Assembly (NCBI GenBank): GCA_945903635.1
Contig: CAMDOT010000043.1
Coordinates: 1-32,947 of the forward strand
DNA length: 32,947 nt
Source: Rhizobium sp. Q54
GTDB taxonomy: Bacteria > Pseudomonadota > Alphaproteobacteria > Reyranellales > Reyranellaceae
Direction of reading: 5' to 3'
The notes beneath the pieces were generated by a model. It had not been told where the DNA came from. It saw only the letters and a program-made list of their open reading frames with translations, and did no database searches. Positions 1-7,100 of the stretch are shown in pieces (within the stretch, counting starts at the first letter, position 1; every line of letters starts with the position of its first letter). The position numbers and the translations under genes are program-made.

Positions 1-20
1 GGAGTGGCGCGCTCCAATGA

Positions 21-1022
21 CTATTCGGCGGCCTGCTTGAACCGGGTCGGCACGGTCTCGCCGGCGAACAGCGCCGCCCGCGCCGCTTCGTACTCCGCCT
101 TCAGCCGGGCCACGATCTCGGCCGCCGGCGGGGCGTCGAAGATCTGGCCGACGCCTTGGCCCGCGCCCCAGATGTCGCGCCACGCCTTGGCCTTGGAGTT
201 GCCGCCCGAGCCGAAGTTCATCTTGCTCTTGTCGGCTTCCGGCAGCGCGTCGGGATCGAGGCCGGAGGCCGCGACGCTGCGCTTCAGGTAGTTGCCGTGC
301 ACGCCGGTGAAGAGGTTGGTGTAGACGATCTCCTCGCCCGACGACTCGATGATGCACTGCTTGTTGGCATCGGTCGCATTGCCTTCCTTGCTGGCGGTGA
401 AGCGCGTGCCGAGATAGGCGAGGTCGGCGCCCATCGCTTGTGCTGCCAGCACCGAGGCGCCGTTGGAGATCGAGCCCGAGAGCAGGATGCATCCGTCGTA
501 GAACTGGCGCACTTCCGGCACCAGGGCGAAGGGCGACAGGGCGCCCGCATGCCCGCCCGCGCCGTTGCAGACCAGGATGAGGCCGTCGACGCCCGACTGC
601 AGGGCACGTTTGGCATGCTTCACGTTGGTGACGTCGTGGAACACCAGGCCGCCGTAGCGCTGGGCCGATGGCACGACGTCGTCGGGCGCACGCAGCGACG
701 TGATCTGGATCGGCACCCTGTACTTCTCGCACATCTCGACATCGTGCTGCAGGCGATCGTTCGAGCTGTGCACGATGTGGTTGACCGCGAACGGCGCCAC
801 CTTCCGGTCGGGATGCTTGGCTTTGTACTCGGCCAACTCCGAGGTGATGCGCTTCAGCCACTCCTCGAGCATCTCCTTCGGCCGCGCGTTCAGCGCCGGA
901 AAGGAGCCGACGATACCGGCCTTGCACTGCTCGATCACCAGATCCGGGTTGGACACGATGAAGAGAGGCGCGCCGACCACGGGGATCGACAGGTTGTCGC
1001 GCAGCAGGGCCGGAAGGGCCAT
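21..1022 (-). CDS. Nitronate monooxygenase (2-nitropropane dioxygenase family)
   Basis: FMN-dependent enzyme of 333 aa that would oxidise alkyl nitronates or nitroalkanes to carbonyl compounds in the cytoplasm. The family TIM barrel is recognisable: the N-terminal strand holds IPVVGAPLFIVSNPDL, GAGGHAG lies at about residues 154-160 with the candidate catalytic His158, and the phosphate-binding stretch AMGADLAYLGTRF is at 196-208. Length is normal for the family. An in-frame ATG 22 codons upstream exists, but I chose 1022 because AAGGAG lies 7 nt before it and the conserved fold begins there. The next gene on the same strand (GST) ends 83 nt upstream, so co-transcription is possible. The family is certain. 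The substrate is not, because many members act on other electron-rich compounds. Confidence 0.9.
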   Translation of the reverse strand: MALPALLRDNLSIPVVGAPLFIVSNPDLVIEQCKAGIVGSFPALNARPKEMLEEWLKRITSELAEYKAKHPDRKVAPFAVNHIVHSSNDRLQHDVEMCEKYRVPIQITSLRAPDDVVPSAQRYGGLVFHDVTNVKHAKRALQSGVDGLILVCNGAGGHAGALSPFALVPEVRQFYDGCILLSGSISNGASVLAAQAMGADLAYLGTRFTASKEGNATDANKQCIIESSGEEIVYTNLFTGVHGNYLKRSVAASGLDPDALPEADKSKMNFGSGGNSKAKAWRDIWGAGQGVGQIFDAPPAAEIVARLKAEYEAARAALFAGETVPTRFKQAAE

Positions 1023-1105
1023 CGTTTCGCTCCTTGAAATAATAATCCGCAGATTTGGACCGGACCTAGCACAAACCAGTCGGGGCACAAACCAATCGGC
1101 GTCGT

Positions 1106-1780
1106 CTATTTCAGGATCGTGTAGGCGCCGCCCTTTTCGATGGCGCGCTTATAAGCCGGCCGTGCCTGGACTCGGTCGACGAAGGCCTTCAGCTTGGGCA
1201 ACCGGGCGAAGATCGGCGAACGGGCGGCCGCCGCCTCGAGCGGAAAGCTCATCTGGATGTCGGCGGCCGAGAATTCGGTCCCTGCAAACCATTCGCGCTT
1301 GTTGAGCTCGCCTTCGAGAAAGGCGAAATGGTTGGTGATCTGCGGGCCGAGCAGGGTCTTGTCGGCGCCATTGGCGATCGCGCGTGCGACCGGCCGCATG
1401 AAGAACGGTACGCGCCCGGGCAACTTGCCGAACACCAGCTTCATGAACAGGATCGGCATCAGCGAGCCTTCGGCGTAGTGCATGAAGTAGGTGTAGTGCA
1501 GCCACTCCGGCGTGCCGACGGGCGGCGAGAACTTGCCGCTGCCATAGGTCGCGACCAGGTATTCTAGGATGGCGCCCGACTCGGCCAGCGTCTTGTCGCC
1601 GTCGGTGATCACCGGCGACTTGCCGAGCGGATGCACGGCGCGCAGCGATTGAGGCGCCTGCATCGAGGGCTCGCGCTCGTAGCGCTTGATCTCGTACGGC
1701 ACACCGAGCTCTTCCAGCATCCACAGGATGCGCTGCGAGCGCGAGTTGTTCAGGTGGTGGACGACGATCATGGCTTTCAT
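1106..1780 (-). CDS. Glutathione S-transferase family protein
   Basis: Cytosolic GST of 224 aa. The N-terminal thioredoxin-like domain (about 1-80) carries the HLNNSRSQRILWMLEELG segment, in which Ser or Asn would contact glutathione, a cis-Pro region (LGKSPVITDG) and the LAESGAILEYL element that binds the gamma-glutamyl moiety. An all-helical C-terminal domain follows. Homologs usually begin MI-VHHLNNSRSQ, so the ATG at 1771, with AAGGG 9 nt upstream, is a credible alternative start. The 1780 start has only GAGAGG at longer spacing. It lies between a nitronate monooxygenase and a carotenoid oxygenase, all on the minus strand, which suggests a detoxification or aromatic-catabolism context but shows no specific substrate. 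A hairpin immediately upstream includes part of its ribosome-binding region. Confidence 0.9.
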   Translation of the reverse strand: MKAMIVVHHLNNSRSQRILWMLEELGVPYEIKRYEREPSMQAPQSLRAVHPLGKSPVITDGDKTLAESGAILEYLVATYGSGKFSPPVGTPEWLHYTYFMHYAEGSLMPILFMKLVFGKLPGRVPFFMRPVARAIANGADKTLLGPQITNHFAFLEGELNKREWFAGTEFSAADIQMSFPLEAAAARSPIFARLPKLKAFVDRVQARPAYKRAIEKGGAYTILK

Positions 1781-1791
1781 CCCTTCATGTT

Positions 1792-1818
1792 CCTCTCCCC
1801 CTCTACGCGGGGGAGAGG
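1792..1818 (-). repeat. 10-bp-stem palindrome between GST and carotenoid oxygenase
   Basis: Arms CCTCTCCCCC (1792-1801) and GGGGGAGAGG (1809-1818) are perfectly complementary around a 7-nt loop. Pyrimidine/purine palindromes of this kind are common intergenic elements in Rhizobiales-like genomes. It lies 13 nt past the dioxygenase stop codon at 1834, and on the transcribed minus strand its 3' arm GGGGAGAGG lies 11 nt before the GST ATG at 1780. It could therefore serve as mRNA-processing or stabilising structure and also occlude the GST ribosome-binding site. It has no T-run, so it is not a classical terminator. Confidence 0.7.
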
Positions 1819-1833
1819 AGATCGGACTACAGA

Positions 1834-3270
1834 CTACAGCGTTCCCGGCCGCCAGTTGCCATGGAAGCCGGCCGGAACGCGGCTGCTGAGGTGGGCCAGC
1901 GCGATCGGGCCCTTGGCGAGGTCGGTCGCCTCGAACACCGCGAGATCGCTGCGCTTCTCTTCGCCGCGGAACAGCACGCTCAACAGCCAGCCGTCGCCTT
2001 CGGCCGCATTTTCCGAGCGTGGCACGAAGATCGGCTCACCGAACCGGTCGTCGGGGCCGGCGCTCCAGCCCGTGCTCTTGCCGCTCTTGAGGTCATAATG
2101 CACGAGCCCGTCCTGGCGCGGCTCGCCGGTCTTGGGATCGGTGATGTCGCCCGCGACGATCCAGCCGTGGCGATAGTCGCTCATGCAGAAGCGCTCGTCG
2201 AAGCGCGGGAACTCGCCCGAGCGGTCGTCGAGCTGCTCTTCCTTCATGGTGTTGCCGTGGCCGTCGAAGTCGAATGTCCAGCGGAACAGCTTGGCCATCG
2301 GCAGTTCCTTGGTCGACGGCGTGCCGTCGGGTAGCGGGAACAGCGGCGCTACGTCGTACTTCATGACGTCGACGACGATCTTGCCGTCGGCCGTTTCGAA
2401 ATGGTTCATCGGATGGAAGACGTAGGAGGGGGGTGCGGATACCCACTTCACGTCGGCCACCGTGCCCTTGCGCGGGATGAAGGCGATATGCGTGCCCTTG
2501 TCGGGCTCCCAGGCGAACGGCGGCTTGCCCGACATGGCGCGTTCCATCGAACTGGTGAGCGGGAAGATCGGCAGCACGATCCAGTTCCTGGTCACGGCGA
2601 AGTCGTGGATCATCGAGGGGAAGGGGCCTTCCAGGATCTCGGCGCGCGTCACCTTGCCGTGCCGGTCGACGGTCTGCAGGCTCACTTCCTTGGTGAAGCG
2701 GCCGCTGGCCGAGTAGCCAAAGAAGATCATCTCGCCGGTCTCGGGATCGAACTTGGGATGTGCCGTGAACGGGCCGTTCAGCTTGTTGCCGTAGGTCTCG
2801 TAGCCGCCGTCGGGACCGACCGGCATCAGGCTCGCCGGGTCGAGCGAGTAGGGCGCGTGCGCTTCTTCCAGCGCCAGCAGGCGCCCGGCGTGCCAGACGA
2901 TGTTGGTGTTGGCGATGGTCGAGTTGAGCGCAAAGACCCGCGGGTCGGTATAGCGCGGGTTGCTGAAGGTGCCGGAAAGGCCCTCGCCTTCCTTGTTCTC
3001 GATCTCCCACTTGGGCGTGCGCACCCAGCGGTTCTTGTAGGAGACGTTGCCGTTCTCGATGTGGAAGGCGTGGATCATGCCGTCGCCGCCGAACCAGTGG
3101 TAGGGCCCGCGCGGCGCGAACTGCGGGTTGGGACCGTTGCGGTAGAGCGTGCCGCAGAGCTCGCGCGGCATCTCGCCGGTGATCTGCAGGTGGCCCGCGT
3201 CGGCCTCGGTGTTCACCGGACCGTAGTAACCGTGCAGGAAGGGATTGTCGGTCGGGAAGGGCTTGGCCAT
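1834..3270 (-). CDS. Carotenoid oxygenase family protein (RPE65/lignostilbene dioxygenase-like)
   Basis: Non-haem Fe(II) dioxygenase of 478 aa that would cleave a C=C bond in a carotenoid, apocarotenoid or stilbene-type substrate. The four iron-binding histidines of the seven-bladed propeller are all present: His171 (FTAHPKFDP), His222 (MIHDFAVT), His286 (VFHPMNHFE) and His470 (GFHGNW). The family N-terminal GTLYRNGPNP motif is at 41-49 and WFGGDGMIHAF at 59-69. Length is typical. The start at 3270 is supported by AGGAGG 8 nt upstream. There is no signal peptide, so it should be cytoplasmic. No carotenoid biosynthesis genes are in the window, which slightly favours a stilbene or lignin-derived substrate. 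That last point is inference. Confidence 0.93.
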   Translation of the reverse strand: MAKPFPTDNPFLHGYYGPVNTEADAGHLQITGEMPRELCGTLYRNGPNPQFAPRGPYHWFGGDGMIHAFHIENGNVSYKNRWVRTPKWEIENKEGEGLSGTFSNPRYTDPRVFALNSTIANTNIVWHAGRLLALEEAHAPYSLDPASLMPVGPDGGYETYGNKLNGPFTAHPKFDPETGEMIFFGYSASGRFTKEVSLQTVDRHGKVTRAEILEGPFPSMIHDFAVTRNWIVLPIFPLTSSMERAMSGKPPFAWEPDKGTHIAFIPRKGTVADVKWVSAPPSYVFHPMNHFETADGKIVVDVMKYDVAPLFPLPDGTPSTKELPMAKLFRWTFDFDGHGNTMKEEQLDDRSGEFPRFDERFCMSDYRHGWIVAGDITDPKTGEPRQDGLVHYDLKSGKSTGWSAGPDDRFGEPIFVPRSENAAEGDGWLLSVLFRGEEKRSDLAVFEATDLAKGPIALAHLSSRVPAGFHGNWRPGTL

Positions 3271-3350
3271 GGCGGGATCCTCCTCATAGGACGTTCTCGT
3301 GGACGTAACGGTAACGCCGTGTATCTAACGCACGCTATCAATACACACCG

Positions 3351-3366
3351 TTCCCCGCAAGGGGAA
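3351..3366. other. Short GC-rich hairpin with GCAA tetraloop in a divergent intergenic region
   Basis: TTCCCC (3351-3356), GCAA (3357-3360) and GGGGAA (3361-3366) form a perfect 6-bp stem closed by a GNRA tetraloop. It lies in the 202-nt space between the starts of the dioxygenase (minus) and the unknown gene at 3473 (plus). The position suits a 5'-leader structure or an operator. No T-run follows. The rest of this gap shows nothing I can assign. Confidence 0.4.
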
Positions 3367-3472
3367 TCTGAGGGGGACATGGTATCATGGTGCAAGCGCC
3401 ATAAGGGCAGGCAGCGGATTTCAATTGGGAAATGTGCTTCCACATGTACGACACGAGAAGCAGGCGGGCCTG

Positions 3473-4081
3473 ATGAGCAGTTTTGATACCGAGGCCGCGA
3501 TGATGCCCTGGGTGGCCGGGCTGTCATCTTGCTTGCGGGTTCCCGTTGCTGCGCGAGATTTGGCGGCGATCGAAGAGCATGTCGGCGCAGTCGTGCGACA
3601 AATCCCGGATCGTCCCGACGCTCCCGGCTATTTGGTGTCGGCGACTATGATGGCTGATATCGACCGGAGATTGCCGGTCTGGGATGTCCAGGGGGCGTCG
3701 ATATTCCATTCCGAAATGCAGCTATGGGTGCATGTCGATAGCCGGCGATACCGCAAGCTGTTCGCCGAGGCGCTGCCGGATATCGATATCGCGGGGAAGG
3801 ACATCGACCATGTCACGAACCGTCATGTCGCTCGCCTCAAGGGATTCCCCTATCTGCGCCTCGTAGCCATATCGCCGGCGGCCAACCGGAGCAGCGGCGC
3901 GATTTCGGAGAAGTGGGCGATCGACTATCACGGCAGCGAGGAGATGCAGCGTCGTCATCGCCAAGCGAAGACCCGGGTCCAGTATGCCGACATCGCCGAC
4001 CTGGCCAAGATGCTGGATATCGCGGTCGGTGGCGGTGTGATGGACCAGTTGAACGAGGTTCAGTACCTTTTCCGGTCCTGA
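3473..4081 (+). CDS. Protein of unknown function with HNH-like His/Asn pattern
   Basis: Unrecognised 202-aa protein with no signal peptide or membrane segment. I chose the ATG at 3473 (MSSFDTEA) over an in-frame TTG at 3425. Neither has a strong Shine-Dalgarno, so the start is uncertain. The C-terminal half contains IDHVTNRHVARLKGFPYLRL (111-130), then ANRSSG (137-142), SEKW (145-148) and DYHG (151-154). The order of Asp-His (112-113), Asn (138) and His (153) resembles the spacing of a His-Asn-His metal finger, but this is pattern reading and not a confident domain call. Base composition is visibly lower in GC than its neighbours, hinting at horizontal transfer. It runs toward the giant RTX gene, ending 81 nt from that gene's stop. 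Confidence 0.7.
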   Translation: MSSFDTEAAMMPWVAGLSSCLRVPVAARDLAAIEEHVGAVVRQIPDRPDAPGYLVSATMMADIDRRLPVWDVQGASIFHSEMQLWVHVDSRRYRKLFAEALPDIDIAGKDIDHVTNRHVARLKGFPYLRLVAISPAANRSSGAISEKWAIDYHGSEEMQRRHRQAKTRVQYADIADLAKMLDIAVGGGVMDQLNEVQYLFRS

Positions 4082-4162
4082 AGAAAAATTGATTTGATGG
4101 GTTGGCGCGTTGTTGGCTGACACCAGGACTCTCAGATATTGGGGATCCCCGCGCCTGCCCGC

Positions 4163-7100
4163 CTAGGCGAACAGGAAGTCCGAGTCCGAGAGGCTCGCCA
4201 CTTGCACGCCGATCAAGGTGATGGCGCGGGTCGTGCCGCCCTCGGTATGGAACAGAGTCGTCGAGTTGTAGCCGAGGTTGCCGGCATCCCACTCGAACGC
4301 GGTGAAGTCCGCGAACGAGTGGATCGACGCGACCGCCGTGAAATCCAGCTTCTCGCCGTTGGGATCGAAGGAGTGGATCGTATCGGAGCCCCAGGCGGCG
4401 GCGGTGTAGACATACCGGTCCGTGCCCGCCTCGCCGATCAGCGTGTCGTTGCCCGCGCCGCCGGCCAGGATGTCGTTGCCGGCGCCGCCGGCGATGTAGT
4501 CGTCGCCCGAACCGCCCGTCAGCGGATCGTTGCCGCCCCAACCGTAGAGGAAGGTGCTCACGGTATTGCCGGCGCCGTTGAGAGTGTCGTCGCCGAATAC
4601 CGAGCCCTGGACCCATTCGATCGAGGCGGTCGTGAGGTTGAGCGTCACGCCCGTGTCGGACCACACGAACAGCGAGTCGAAGCCGGCGCCGCCGTCGATC
4701 TGGCTGTCGCCGCCGAATTCAATGATGTAATCGTCGCCGCCCTGGCCCAGCAGGATGTCAGCGCCGCCATTGCCGAAGAGGAGGTCGTCGCCATCGCCGC
4801 CGGCCAGGGTGTCGTTACCGTCGCCGCCGTCGAGGTAGTCACCGAGGGCCGAGCCGGTGATCGTGTCGTTGCCGCCGTCGCCGTAGATGTAGACGGCGCT
4901 GGCCTGGCTCGCGGCGTTGAAGGTATCGCCCCCGACATGTCCCTCCGCCCATTCGATCGACGCCGCTCCCATGTCCAGCGTCACGGGGGCGTCGGTCAGC
5001 ACAAAGGCGGAATCGAAGCCCGCGCCGCCGTCGATGGCGGTATCCGCGCTGTCGATCAACAGGTAGTCGTCGCCGTCGCCGCCTAAAAACGTGTCGGCGC
5101 CAGCGCCGCCGATCAGCAGATCGGTCCCAAGGCCGCCATTGAGACTGTCGTTTCCCGCACCGCCGCTGAGTATGTCCGCCCCTGCCAGGCCGATGATGAT
5201 GTCGTCGCTCGGCCCGCCAATCAGATTGTCGTCTCCCGGCGTGCCGACGAGCGTGATCGGCCCGGGCGCGGCGTCATCGTTGAGGATCGTGCCCTCGCCC
5301 GTGCCGATGCCGAGGATCGCGCCATGGGTCGCCCCCGACAGATCGACGAAGAATATCTCGTCGGACTCGAACACGCTGTCGCCGTCGACCAGCACGGAGA
5401 ATGTCTGGACGTCGACACCGTCGCCGAAGTGCAGCGTGCCCGAGGTTGCAGTGTAGTCGCCGTCGGCGACCATGGCGGTGCCATCGTCTGTGGCATAGTC
5501 GACGCTGAACGCCGCCGTGCCGCCGGTCCGCGTCACCGTAAACGTCGCCATCTGGGTCCCGTCGTCGCCCTCGGTGACCGTCGCATCGGAGATCGACACC
5601 GATCCGACCGGCGTCCCATCGTCGTTGCGGAGGGTGCCGACGGCCGACGACGTGCCGATGGCCGCACCTGCACTGGCATTGGACAGGGTGACCGTGAAGC
5701 TTTCGTCTCCCTCCAACACCGTCTCGCCGAGGGCCCAGACGGTGACGGTCTTCGAGCTCTCGCCGGCGGCGAAGCTGACGGTACCGGACGGCAACGGTAG
5801 CAGGTCGTCGAGGAAAGTGAGGTCGGGTAAGTAGATACCGATCAACGACGCGAGGTAGGAACCGAAGTCCGCGAACTCCAGCAAGTCCTCCGAGGGGATG
5901 AAGTCGATGCCATTGACATCCGTGCCACTGACGGCCCAGTCGGCGCTGGCGGTGCCGCTCAGGTCGCCGGTGCGCGTGACGGTGAAGGTGAAGGCCGTGA
6001 CGCCGAGGTCGCCTTCCACCTGGTCGGCGCAGGTCGCGGCGATCGACAGCGAGGTGTCGTCGTTGCGGATCGTGCCGGTTGCCGATGCCGTGCCGAGGAT
6101 GGCGCCGGCGCTGGGACTGGACAACGTCACCGAGAAGGCTTCGTCCGCCTCGCCGACGGTGTCGCCCGCGACGTCGATGGTGATGATCTTGGAGCTCTCG
6201 CCGGCGGCGAAGGTCACAACGCCGGACGGCAGCACGCCGCCGGCGAAATCTGCGGCATCGACTTCCGCGCCGCCGACCGCCCAGTGAACGCTGGCGCCGC
6301 CGCTCAGGTCGCCGGTGCGGGTGACGGTGAAGGTGAATTCCGTGGTTTCCGACTGGCCTTCCGCCTTGTCGGCGCTGGTCGCCGCGATCGACAGCGAGGC
6401 ATCGTCGTTGCGGATGACGCCGGCGGCGGAGGCTGTGCCGATGACCGCGCCGACGCTGGGATTGGACAGCGTCACCGAGAAGGCTTCGTCGGATCCGACG
6501 TCGGTGTCGCCCGCGACATTGACGGTGATGACCTTCGAGCTTTCGCCAGCGGCGAAGCTCACCTGGCCAGACGGCAGCACGCCGCCGATGAAGTCGACGC
6601 CAGTCACCGCCGGTCCGGTTACCGCCCAGTGAACGCTGGCGGCGCCGCTCAGGTCGCCGGTGCGGGTGACGGTGAAGGTGAATTCCGTGGATTCCGACTG
6701 GCCTTCCGCCTTGTCGGCGCTGGTCGCGGCAATCGACAGCGAGGCATCGTCGTTGCGAATGACACCGGCGGCCGACGCCGTGCCGATGACCGTGCCGGCG
6801 CCAGGGTTGGATAGCGTCACCGAGAAGGCTTCGCCGCTTTCGACCACGGTATCGCCCGCGACATCGATGGTGATGATCTTCGAGCTCTCGCCGGCGGCGA
6901 AGCTGACCACGCCGGTCGGCAGCACGCCGCCGATGAAGTCGGCGCCGTTTGCCGCCGGTCCGGTCACCGCCCAGCTTGCGCCGGCGGCGCCGCTCAGGTC
7001 ACCGGTGCGGGTGACAGTGAAGGTGAAAGCCGTGGTGCCCGACTGGCCCTCGGCCTTGTCGGCGCTGGTCGCGGCGATCGAGAGCGAGGCGTCGTCGTTG

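Noticed and set aside
3425..3472. Upstream TTG start for the unknown gene at 3473
   Set aside because: It would add 16 residues with no Shine-Dalgarno; the ATG at 3473 is simpler, though uncertain.
2401..3486. Plus-strand open frame of 361 codons opposite the carotenoid oxygenase
   Set aside because: Shadow frame; the minus strand carries all four iron ligands and an AGGAGG start.
4139..4162. GGGGATCCCC palindrome near the 3' end of the giant gene as a terminator
   Set aside because: Only a 10-nt self-complementary word with no loop room and no T-run on either strand.
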